From: Candidatus Parcubacteria bacterium
GTDB taxonomy: Bacteria > Patescibacteriota > Patescibacteriia > UBA1558 > GWA2-36-10
DNA length: 49,583 bases
Reading direction: 5' to 3'
Assembly: GCA_018669975.1 (NCBI GenBank)
Contig: JABHSK010000009.1
Span: 115,127-164,709 of the forward strand
Position numbers and translations under genes: made by a program. The notes under the pieces were generated by a model. That model was not told where the DNA came from. It searched no databases and worked only from the letters and a program-made list of their open reading frames with translations. Positions 27,664 through 35,412 of the stretch are shown one piece after another; position 1 is the stretch's first letter; each line of letters opens with the position of its first letter.

Positions 27664-28088
27664 TGTGGCGTAAAATTTGTACTAAAGAATTTTGGGCAAA
27701 TATTTTTGCCTATGTTCTTTTGCTGGCAGTGGCAAGCGCCATTGTGCACTCGACTTTTCGTTCCTGGGAGAAAGATCAGGAAATGAGGGGTTATCTAGTG
27801 CAAGCAGAAGAGTTGGCGCAGGAATTGTTGGTTAGTGGTTGTGAATTTGGTCTAGAACTGAGGCTTCAGCTAGAACAGGTCTGGTTGGATAGGCCGAGCA
27901 GCCCTTTCGATGAACAGATGCAGATTGGCATTGTTTTATGTCAGGGAAATGATGAGCTCAAACCACCAGAGCCTTTTGATGTTGATCCACGGCACTATAT
28001 CGGACTTGGAAAACAAGAAGGAGAAATTTACCTGGTTCTTTGGGATCGGGATGGCAAAATTAAGCTCAAGCGTAAGTTAAGGAGCTAG
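27663..28088 (+). CDS. Hypothetical single-TM protein with C-terminal LWDRDGK motif
   Basis: TM FAYVLLLAVASAIV; IYLVLWDRDGKIKLKRKL; directly abuts upstream stop. Confidence 0.7.
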   Translation: MWRKICTKEFWANIFAYVLLLAVASAIVHSTFRSWEKDQEMRGYLVQAEELAQELLVSGCEFGLELRLQLEQVWLDRPSSPFDEQMQIGIVLCQGNDELKPPEPFDVDPRHYIGLGKQEGEIYLVLWDRDGKIKLKRKLRS

Positions 28089-28101
28089 GTTCTTGTCTGT
28101 G

Positions 28102-28130
28102 ACCCTACACTATTTTGTGTAGGGTTTTTT
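28102..28130 (+). terminator. Intrinsic terminator, near-identical to 17997
   Basis: ACCCTACACTATTTTGTGTAGGGTTTTTT. Confidence 0.9.
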
Positions 28131-28164
28131 GTAACAAAAAATAGCCTTCAAAAAGACTATTTCA

Positions 28165-28241
28165 TGGTGGCTGTACCTGGATTCGAACCGGGGACCTCTA
28201 CGATGTCAACGTAGCGCTCTAACCAACTGAGCTATACAACC
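28165..28241 (-). tRNA. tRNA-Val (GAC)
   Basis: GGTTGTATAGCTCAGTTGGTTAGAGCGCTACGTTGACATCGTAGAGGTCCCCGGTTCGAATCCAGGTACAGCCACCA. Confidence 0.94.
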
Positions 28242-28745
28242 TTAAATTTGGTAAAGGTAAATTGCCGGTCCCTCGTCTCGCTTGGAAACTTTAATTGGTT
28301 GCCATTCTTTGATGGGCCAGGCATAGGCAACAACTTTTGTGCCAGGTTTTAATTCTTTCTTAAGTTTTTTTGTTAGTTGAGGGTAAATGCGGGGGATGAG
28401 AAAAAAGAAAACCACATCTGCGTCAGATAGGTTTACTAGCCAAAAATCTCTGAATTTTATAGTAACCTTATCTTTACTGAATAGTTGTCGGATTTTAGCG
28501 AGCAGATAGGGAAGGACTGAAATTTCAAGACCTTCAGCCTTGGCGCCTAGACGAGCAGCGGCAAATAATAATTTACCATCACCACAACCTAGGTCATATA
28601 TTTTCTGTCCAGATTTTACTTCTGCTAAGTCTAAAACATTTTTGGTATCTTTAGACCACATAGGAAACCAAGATATAGCTCTGAAGATAGAATAAAAAAA
28701 AGTAATCAGAATCAGAAAAATTAGTATGAGTAAGGCTATATACAT
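28242..28745 (-). CDS. Membrane-anchored class I SAM-dependent methyltransferase (FAM173-like)
   Basis: N-terminal TM; KIYDLGCGDGKLLFAAARLGAKAEGLEIS. Confidence 0.85.
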   Translation of the reverse strand: MYIALLILIFLILITFFYSIFRAISWFPMWSKDTKNVLDLAEVKSGQKIYDLGCGDGKLLFAAARLGAKAEGLEISVLPYLLAKIRQLFSKDKVTIKFRDFWLVNLSDADVVFFFLIPRIYPQLTKKLKKELKPGTKVVAYAWPIKEWQPIKVSKRDEGPAIYLYQI

Positions 28746-28758
28746 AGTTTTTTATTTT

Positions 28759-28843
28759 TGGTACCGGAGAGAGGACTTGAACCTCCACGCCCGAAGGCAC
28801 CTGGTCCTAAACCAGGCGTGTCTACCAATTTCACCACTCCGGC
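28759..28843 (-). tRNA. tRNA-Leu (UAG)
   Basis: GCCGGAGTGGTGAAATTGGTAGACACGCCTGGTTTAGGACCAGGTGCCTTCGGGCGTGGAGGTTCAAGTCCTCTCTCCGGTACCA; long variable arm. Confidence 0.95.
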
Positions 28844-28969
28844 ACAAATAACGTCTGTATTTATACCTAAATTTTTAGCAAAAGTCAATACTTAAAGAAA
28901 AGAGTCATATTTTGTTTGTGTCTGATTCTGGTTTTTTGTTGGGCTGCGCTTGGCGGTTTTTATTTTTAA

Positions 28970-29133
28970 ATAAAAACTCCTCCACCCGTAGGTAGAGGAG
29001 TTGTTCCCTGCAACTCACTCCTTCATTTTTTGGTTGAGTATTACTTCACTAGCTAGGCACTAAAAATCACCCCACGTTATTTCTAGCACCCTATTGACCG
29101 CAGTATTGCGGTTCAATTCCTGGAAAGGTCTAT
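28970..29133 (-). ncRNA. Putative structured ncRNA
   Basis: Extended -10 TGCTATATT (29140-29148 complement); stem-loops AUUGAACCGC/GCGGUCAAU and AGG(G)UGCUAGAAAU/AUUUUUAGUGCCU; terminator AACUCCUCUACC-UACG-GGUGGAGGAGUU-UUUA; alternative pairing GAGUUG/CAACUC overlaps terminator stem. Confidence 0.6.
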
Positions 29134-29179
29134 ATTTTTAATATAGCAGAGTTAACTGACTTATGGAAATTTATCAAAA

Positions 29180-29474
29180 AAAAGACCCCTTGCCATAAGA
29201 CAAGGGGGTACCGTCGTCGTTATAATAGGTGCAAACCAGAGTCAGTCAGGTCTACCTGACAATCACTCATTCCCCTAAGGTCATAGGGTAGTCAACCTCT
29301 TTCAATCAAAGCTTGCATAATGTGTGCCCACATAGATACTGAGAAGTGCCCTTCTCACTTTGACTTACTCGCTAACATGACTATTGGATTGTCCTACCGG
29401 ACAGTTGCCGCAGGCAACTTTTCCTCCGATTCTCCGGAGCCCTTTTTCACGACGACAATTTGATGAACTCTTAT
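29180..29474 (-). ncRNA. Putative large multi-branched structured ncRNA (~295 nt), identity unknown
   Basis: Minus-strand TTGACA (29509-29504) with TAAGGT; 8-bp closing helix 29213-29220/29449-29456; at least seven short-loop hairpins inside; terminator CCCCCUUGUCUUAUGGCAAGGGG-UCUUUUUUUU. Confidence 0.75.
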
Positions 29475-29585
29475 CAAAAATACCTTAACATATTTAAAAA
29501 TTATGTCAAGAAATTTATTACCTTTACAAACGACTAATTAAATCTTATAATATAGGTAGCTTTTATAAGCGATTTTTATAAAAAT

Positions 29586-30014
29586 ATGACTAAAAAGAAA
29601 AACAAAAAAGAAAAAGAGGAAGAAAAGGATATTTACGACAACATTGAGGAAGAAGAATTAGAAGAAGATGAAGAATTAGAAGAAGAGGGGCAGTTGTCAG
29701 TCGATGTTTATCAGGATAAGAATAGTATAATCATAAAATCTACTATTGCTGGTGTAGAACCTGAGGATGTTGACATCACCTTTGATAATGACATGATCAC
29801 TATCCGAGGCAAACGTCATCGTGATAAGAGCATTAAAGATGAATTTTATTTTTATCAAGAATGTTATTGGGGTGGTTTTTCCAGATCTATTATTCTACCG
29901 GTAGAAGTACAGACTGATAAAATTCAAGCCACCATCAAGAATGGTATTTTGACAATTACATTACCCAAGGCCAAAAAGAAAGATGTTAACATAAAAGTTA
30001 AAGACGAGAATTAA
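29586..30014 (+). CDS. Hsp20/alpha-crystallin family small heat shock protein with acidic N-terminus
   Basis: LSVDVYQDKNSIIIKSTIAGVEPEDVDITFDNDMITIRGKRH...GILTITLPK. Confidence 0.93.
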   Translation: MTKKKNKKEKEEEKDIYDNIEEEELEEDEELEEEGQLSVDVYQDKNSIIIKSTIAGVEPEDVDITFDNDMITIRGKRHRDKSIKDEFYFYQECYWGGFSRSIILPVEVQTDKIQATIKNGILTITLPKAKKKDVNIKVKDEN

Positions 30015-30015
30015 T

Positions 30016-30240
30016 ATGTTGATAAAAAGTTTACAGTTATCTTTTGATCGTCGGGAAGGTGAGGTGCTTATTTTTAAAACAGAGACAGGTGCCGAGGTGT
30101 CCATAACAGATTATCTTTTAGAGAATTATAAAGAGAAAGATAAAAAAATATATTTATGTGCTGGCTATCAACCACATTCGCAGGTAGACGACAGCCATAA
30201 AACAGTATTGAATGAATTATTAGACGGAAATAAAGACTAA
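30016..30240 (+). CDS. Hypothetical protein (74 aa)
   Basis: Tightly spaced after hsp20. Confidence 0.6.
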   Translation: MLIKSLQLSFDRREGEVLIFKTETGAEVSITDYLLENYKEKDKKIYLCAGYQPHSQVDDSHKTVLNELLDGNKD

Positions 30241-30245
30241 TTAAG

Positions 30246-32099
30246 ATGCCAAATATCTTAGTAGGTACAAAATTTATGAAATTAACAAAATGGTCGTTAT
30301 TAATAATGACTGTTTTTGTTATTGCCCTAGTTTTAATTTTTGGTGGCAACGCTTACATCAATAAAAAATACTCAGGTGTTTTCCTCAAAGGTGTAAAAGC
30401 TGCCGGTATTGATATTGGGGGACTAAGCCTTGATCAAGCTCGGGAAAAGATTCAAAGGCAGATTGATTTTGTGAATAGTCGTGGCTTTGTTTATACCAAC
30501 AGTGTTAAGCCAGTGGTAATTCATCCAAACGTCTCGGCTATGGAGTCAACCGATAGTTCCTATTCAATTGTTTCTTGGGACATAGATAAGAGTTTGGAGC
30601 AGGTCATGGATTTTCAAAATGATCAGCGTCTAAACAATTTATTTAATAAGATAAAAGTTTTGACTAGGGGTGAAGATTTTCCAGTAATTTATTCTTGGGA
30701 TAGAAAGCAGCAGCAGCAAATATTAGAAAGCAGCTTTTCAGAAATATTAGAGGAAACTAAAGAGGCCAGCTTCTTATTCGAGGGTGAGCAGATAAAGATA
30801 GAGGCAGAGCAAATTGGTCAGACCTTTGACTATCAACAGGCTATTGCTGATACAGAAGTACAAATTGAGTCTTTAATGAGTATTGATATTCCATTGAGGA
30901 TAATCTCTGATAAGCCAGGAATGACCAAAAAGATTATTGAACAATATGAAGATGAAATACTAGCTAAAGCAGCTAGGGGTGATTTTTATATGACTTTTGA
31001 AATACGTGATTGGAATGTACCAAATGATGTTTGGCGTCAGTGGTTAATGATTAAGGCTAGTGGTAGTAGTAAATTTAAAGTTGGTTTAAATCAGGATTTG
31101 TTAGACGCTTACTTGGAGGAGTCAGGTATCAGAGAAAATATCGAGACGCCTGTGCGCGATGCTAGGTTTGTGCTAGAAGAGGGTAGGGTGTCAGAGTTTG
31201 TTAATAGTCAAGTTGGTAAATCCATAGACATGCAGAGTTTGATATATAATATGGAAAATGTATTAAATAATCCAGGTGAGCTAGAGGTGGTAATGACAGT
31301 TACAGTAGTTGAGCCTAGAGTGGTTAATCAAGACGTAAATGATTTAGGTATTAAAGAGGTGATTGGTACTGGAGTATCAGATTTTTCTGGCAGTCCAGTC
31401 AACAGAGTGCACAATATCAATGTGGGAGCAGCAGCTTTACATGGTTTGTTGATTGCACCTGGAGAAGAATTTTCTTTAGTAAAAGCTTTAGGGGAAATAG
31501 ATGGTGAGCATGGCTATAGGCAGGAGTTGGTTATCAAAGGCAATGAAACTATTCCAGAGTATGGCGGCGGTTTATGTCAGATTGGTACCACGGTGTTTAG
31601 AGGTGCTCTAAGTTCTGGTTTGGATATCACCGCTCGACGTAATCACTCCTATCGAGTTTCATATTATGAGCCAGCTGGTACAGATGCTACTATTTATAGT
31701 CCTTGGCCAGATTTTAAATTTTTGAATGATACTGCAAATCATATTTTAATTCAGTCTCGTCAAGATGGTACAGAATTATTTTTTGACTTCTGGGGCAGTA
31801 ATGATGGCCGAGCAGCTACCACTACTTATCCTATTATATATAATATAGTGGCGCCGCCTGCAACCAAGATGATTAAAACCATAGAGCTAGCACCAGGAAA
31901 AGTTAAATGTACTGAGAGGGCTCACAATGGTGCGGATGCTAAATTTGATTATACTGTCGTTTATGTAGATGGACGAGAAACAAAAGAAGAGACTTTTAAC
32001 AGTCATTATATACCCTGGCAAGAAGTTTGCCTCCTAGGTGTAACAGAAGAAGAGTTTTTAGCAGAGAATGCTAGCTCAACAGAGGATGGTATAGAATAA
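30246..32099 (+). CDS. VanW-family protein with peptidoglycan-binding-like (YoaR) domains
   Basis: N-terminal TM; DFSGSPVNRVHNINVGAAALHGLLIAPGEEFSLVKALGEIDGEHGYRQELVIKGNETIPEYGGGLCQIGTTVFRGAL. Confidence 0.92.
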   Translation: MPNILVGTKFMKLTKWSLLIMTVFVIALVLIFGGNAYINKKYSGVFLKGVKAAGIDIGGLSLDQAREKIQRQIDFVNSRGFVYTNSVKPVVIHPNVSAMESTDSSYSIVSWDIDKSLEQVMDFQNDQRLNNLFNKIKVLTRGEDFPVIYSWDRKQQQQILESSFSEILEETKEASFLFEGEQIKIEAEQIGQTFDYQQAIADTEVQIESLMSIDIPLRIISDKPGMTKKIIEQYEDEILAKAARGDFYMTFEIRDWNVPNDVWRQWLMIKASGSSKFKVGLNQDLLDAYLEESGIRENIETPVRDARFVLEEGRVSEFVNSQVGKSIDMQSLIYNMENVLNNPGELEVVMTVTVVEPRVVNQDVNDLGIKEVIGTGVSDFSGSPVNRVHNINVGAAALHGLLIAPGEEFSLVKALGEIDGEHGYRQELVIKGNETIPEYGGGLCQIGTTVFRGALSSGLDITARRNHSYRVSYYEPAGTDATIYSPWPDFKFLNDTANHILIQSRQDGTELFFDFWGSNDGRAATTTYPIIYNIVAPPATKMIKTIELAPGKVKCTERAHNGADAKFDYTVVYVDGRETKEETFNSHYIPWQEVCLLGVTEEEFLAENASSTEDGIE

Positions 32100-32109
32100 T
32101 TTATAAAAA

Positions 32110-32305
32110 CAAAAACGGCCCGTTAAGGGCTGTTTTATATTTTGTTTATATTTTAGTTGGAATGTTTCCAAGCAACTGTGCCCAAGAAAATCGTTTTTCG
32201 AAAGAATTCAGCCAGAGCCAAATTTGATCTGAAAAAGGATCCCCATGCTTGTCGTGGACACAGTTGACTAGAAACATTAGCAGAAAGCCATACTGCCTAT
32301 ACTGA
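32110..32305 (-). ncRNA. Putative rod-shaped structured ncRNA
   Basis: Minus-strand TTGACA-N17-TATTAT (32340-32312); ~22-bp stem with one mismatch (32161-32183 with 32256-32278); inner AUCcUUUUUC/GAAAAAcGAU; terminator ACGGGC-type hairpin plus U tract; the 64-aa ORF here is not protein-like. Confidence 0.65.
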
Positions 32306-32455
32306 TTTATGATAATATCATAAAAAATTAATATTGTCAATAGCTCAAAAATATGGTATGATAATAGCAGTTTTTACAGGTTTTTTGTGAGTTTTGTCTT
32401 GACTAGCTAATGTTTTTACGGTATTATCAAAATCACTTAATTTAAAGAAAACTTT

Positions 32456-32626
32456 ATGGGAATTCCTACACAAAAAAGAACAAAATCTTCAGCTAGGAGG
32501 CGTGCCTCTCATTTTGCTTTGAAGAAGACAAGTATAGTGAAATGTTCAAACTGTGATGCTGTTTTATTACCACACAGAGCTTGTAAGAAGTGCGGATATT
32601 TTAAAGGAGAGAAAAAATTAAAATAA
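32456..32626 (+). CDS. rpmF: 50S ribosomal protein L32
   Basis: Hand-translated MGIPTQKRTKSSARRRASHFALKKTSIVKCSNCDAVLLPHRACKKCGYFKGEKKLK. Confidence 0.95.
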   Translation: MGIPTQKRTKSSARRRASHFALKKTSIVKCSNCDAVLLPHRACKKCGYFKGEKKLK

Positions 32627-32635
32627 AAAACTAAA

Positions 32636-33499
32636 ATGGCCAATAGACATCTAGCTCGAACCATAGCTTTGCAGGCGCTTTTTGAATATGATTTTTCTGA
32701 GGGCAAACGCAATGTTGAAGAAATGGTTGAGCACAACAAGAAAGAGTTTGCCCCTGATTTTGATGATCAGGGATTTTGTTTAGACTTGGTAAAAAGCGTT
32801 GTAAAAAATAAAACCAAGATAGATAAGATGATTATTAAGTTTGCCCCCGAATGGCCACTGGATCAAATTACTACCACTGATAGAAATGTTTTACGTTTAG
32901 GTATCTACGAACTAAAATTAGCTGAAGACATACCACCTAAGGTAGCTATTAATGAGGCTATAGAATTAGCCAAGGCTTTTGGCGGAGATGCCAGTGGTAA
33001 GTTTGTTAACGGAGTCATGGGTAGCATATATAAGGAGATGATGAAAAAGGGTGAAAAACAAACCCTAACCAGTCAGGGTATCAAAGAGGTTTCATCTGGT
33101 GGATTAATTTATCGTAAGGAAGAAGATGGTTATTATTTCGCTTTAATTTTAGATGCCTATGATAAGTGGACCTTTCCTAAGGGGCACGTTGAAAAGGGAG
33201 ATACTCTAGAGGAGACAGCTATACGTGAATTATCAGAAGAAACTGGTTTAAAAAATTTAAAGTTAATTGACTATATTGGTGAAACACAGGTTAAGGTACA
33301 TAAGCCTGGCGAAAAGCCTTTTAGAAAATTGATAAAATATTTCTTAGTAGAAACAAAAGATACAGAGCTTATTGTGCCAGATGTTAAAGAGCTTAAGGAT
33401 GTTAAATGGTATCCTCAACAAGAGGCGTTGGAGACACTGGGGTATGATAATGCCAAAGAAATATTTCATAATGGTTTAAAAAGATTAGGATTAGAATAA
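32636..33499 (+). CDS. nusB: NusB transcription antitermination domain fused to NUDIX hydrolase domain
   Basis: NusB: HLARTIALQALFEYDF, DRNVLRLGIYEL, PPKVAINEAIELAKAFGGDASGKFVNGVMGSI; NUDIX: GHVEKGDTLEETAIRELSEETGL. Confidence 0.95.
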   Translation: MANRHLARTIALQALFEYDFSEGKRNVEEMVEHNKKEFAPDFDDQGFCLDLVKSVVKNKTKIDKMIIKFAPEWPLDQITTTDRNVLRLGIYELKLAEDIPPKVAINEAIELAKAFGGDASGKFVNGVMGSIYKEMMKKGEKQTLTSQGIKEVSSGGLIYRKEEDGYYFALILDAYDKWTFPKGHVEKGDTLEETAIRELSEETGLKNLKLIDYIGETQVKVHKPGEKPFRKLIKYFLVETKDTELIVPDVKELKDVKWYPQQEALETLGYDNAKEIFHNGLKRLGLE

Positions 33500-33500
33500 A

Positions 33501-34199
33501 ATGGATAGAAATTTAGAGAATTTAGAAAAAAAATTAGGCATTAAATTTAAAGATAAGGATTTATTAAGGACAGCCTTAGTACATCGCTCATATATAAATG
33601 AACACAAGGATTTTGCCTTGGACCAAAATGAACGTTTGGAGTTTTTGGGAGATGCGGTTTTGGAATTGGTGGTGACCATGCATCTTTTTAATAATTATAA
33701 AGACGATGAAGGTGTGCTGACTAATTGGCGTTCTAGTTTAGTAAATGGAGATCGTTTGTCAGAGCAGAGTGAGCGTTTGGGTGTTTATGACTTTATGTAT
33801 TTGAGTCGTGGCGAAGCAAAGGATAACAACCCCAAAGCTAGGAGTTATATTTTAGCTAATGTTTTTGAATCTATAGTAGGTGCTATTTATTTAGATCAGG
33901 GTTATGACCCATCTAAAAAATTTATTGAAGATAACCTATTGATACACTTACCAAAAATTATAGAAGACAAGGCCTATATTGATTCAAAGAGTATGTTTCA
34001 GGAAAGAGCACAAGAGTTTATTGGTGTTACGCCACGGTATAAAGTGTTAGCTGAATCAGGACCAGATCATAATAAAAAATTTATAGTTGGCGTATACTTA
34101 GAAAAGGAGCTAGTTGCCCAAGGAGAGGGTTATAGCAAGCAAGAAGCTCAGAGTAATGCAGCTGACGAAGGTTTGAAAGTCAAAAAGTGGAGCAAATAG
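33501..34199 (+). CDS. rnc: Ribonuclease III
   Basis: ALVHRSYINEH, NERLEFLGDAVLELVV, NVFESIVGAIYLDQG, C-terminal dsRBD. Confidence 0.96.
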   Translation: MDRNLENLEKKLGIKFKDKDLLRTALVHRSYINEHKDFALDQNERLEFLGDAVLELVVTMHLFNNYKDDEGVLTNWRSSLVNGDRLSEQSERLGVYDFMYLSRGEAKDNNPKARSYILANVFESIVGAIYLDQGYDPSKKFIEDNLLIHLPKIIEDKAYIDSKSMFQERAQEFIGVTPRYKVLAESGPDHNKKFIVGVYLEKELVAQGEGYSKQEAQSNAADEGLKVKKWSK

Positions 34200-34200
34200 T

Positions 34201-34229
34201 TTGACAACAAAATTATCGATTGATATAAT
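34201..34229 (+). promoter_or_regulatory. Consensus promoter TTGACA-N17-TATAAT
   Basis: Perfect -35 and -10 hexamers. Confidence 0.85.
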
Positions 34230-34235
34230 ATAAAT

Positions 34236-34408
34236 AGCTCTTTTTCATGGAGCGTTTTGCACCAGCTTGCCAGTCCAGGTACCCTTTCCCCCGTCCGCCC
34301 GTAATACCCTTTATACCCTTTCCTCCATTCACCGTGCGTCACCTGACGACCCGAGCCCACTGCACTACACCTCCGCCAACGACTCTACTTCGGTAGAGTC
34401 TTTTTTTT
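34236..34408 (+). ncRNA. Putative C/U-rich small RNA
   Basis: Perfect promoter, terminator GACTCTACTTCGGTAGAGTC-T8, no ORF; three CCCUUU and two CCUCC motifs. Confidence 0.7.
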
Positions 34409-34448
34409 ATTTATTGACAGCAGTTTAGTCGAATGATATTCTTAAATC

Positions 34449-34718
34449 AGCTAGAACATTATAGATGGGGCGCGTGCTTTTACCCGACCAATTGGTCAAT
34501 CCCAAGCTTGGATAAATATTGGTAATTGTATCGCCCCACCAACATCTCAGGTCGCTGTACGCACACAGTGTAGGGAATATTTGTCGATGAGTCGCATCAT
34601 CATTTTTCGCCAGTCAAAGTCTTCATTTATATTTACGCAACAGCGCGGACCCTCCATATATACAGCGACCTGAGTCATTATCTCGCCCAAGCCATCTACG
34701 GATGGCTTTTCTTTTTTT
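34449..34718 (+). ncRNA. Putative large structured ncRNA (~270 nt)
   Basis: TTGACA-N17-TATTCT (34414-34442); stem TGGGGCG/CGCCCCA (34466-34472/34532-34538); 13-bp stem TCAGGTCGCTGTA/TACAGCGACCTGA (34547-34559/34661-34673); terminator AAGCCATCTACGGATGGCTT-TTC-T7. Confidence 0.7.
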
Positions 34719-34785
34719 AAAAAGAAAATCCCCCCACTCGCGTGAACAAGTGGGGGGGGCTTGGTGCTTGAAACACCGTTAACGG

Positions 34786-35412
34786 TTAGAATTGAATGAC
34801 GTAGGCGCTCCACAGGGAGCCGGTATCGGTCAAGTCGACCGTGACGGTCAGCTTGTTGGTCGGGAAGGGCCCGACGGCACCGATGTTGTAGGAGGGTCCC
34901 CAGAACAGCTGGAAGTCATCATCGCCACATTTGATATTGTGGCCGAAGAGGCCCCAGTCAGATTCGTGGAGAGTAACTTCCTGCCGCAGCAGGATGAAGT
35001 TGTCGACGCCATTCTGGCCGACCTGGTAAAGGTTGTAGCTCTGCCAGTGGATGGCACCGAAGTCGTAGCCGAAGCCGAGGTCAAAGTTGACGTAGCCCAG
35101 GTCCTGTTGGGATTCGGTCAGAATCTCCTCGATTTCCCCGTTGAGCACGGAGGTTTCGGTGGTGATTTCGACCATGCTGAGGCCGACGCCGAGGTTGAAG
35201 CGGCCGACCTTGGGGCCAACGGTGAAGGAGACCTCGAGTCCCGAGTTGATCCAGGCGTCGATCTTGACGTTGTCAGTGATGTCGGTGCCAGCAGCAGCGA
35301 AGACCGGTGCGTTCGGGTAGAACTCGAGGCAACCGTACTGGGCGGCGGCGGTCAGGGGCAGGGACAGGCTGAGCAGAACGATCAGGGCAAAGGCGGTTTT
35401 GATGCGATTCAT
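34786..35412 (-). CDS. Secreted protein with signal peptide, beta-rich, outer-membrane-beta-barrel-like C-terminus
   Basis: MNRIKTAFALIVLLSLSLPLTAAAQ signal peptide; alternating beta pattern ending ...SAYVIQF; start set at 35412 after AAGGAG. Confidence 0.7.
   Translation of the reverse strand: MNRIKTAFALIVLLSLSLPLTAAAQYGCLEFYPNAPVFAAAGTDITDNVKIDAWINSGLEVSFTVGPKVGRFNLGVGLSMVEITTETSVLNGEIEEILTESQQDLGYVNFDLGFGYDFGAIHWQSYNLYQVGQNGVDNFILLRQEVTLHESDWGLFGHNIKCGDDDFQLFWGPSYNIGAVGPFPTNKLTVTVDLTDTGSLWSAYVIQF

Noticed and set aside
29084-29125. Apparent T-arm (GCGGTTCAATTCCTGG) on the plus strand at 29107 suggesting a tRNA or tmRNA 3' end
   Set aside because: Flanking arms are not complementary and no acceptor or CCA follows; better explained as part of the minus-strand ncRNA stem.
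29180-29474. Identification of the 295-nt RNA as RNase P RNA or tmRNA
   Set aside because: Contains GGAGGAAAAG but not the GAGGAAAGUCC/ACAGAA..CGGCUUA core pair of RNase P, nor a tRNA-like GGUUCRANUCC plus CCA end of tmRNA; left as unknown.
29586-29700. Acidic N-terminal repeat of the Hsp20 gene as a DNA repeat element
   Set aside because: GAAGAAGA-rich tract is simple coding low complexity (EEELEEDEELEEEG).
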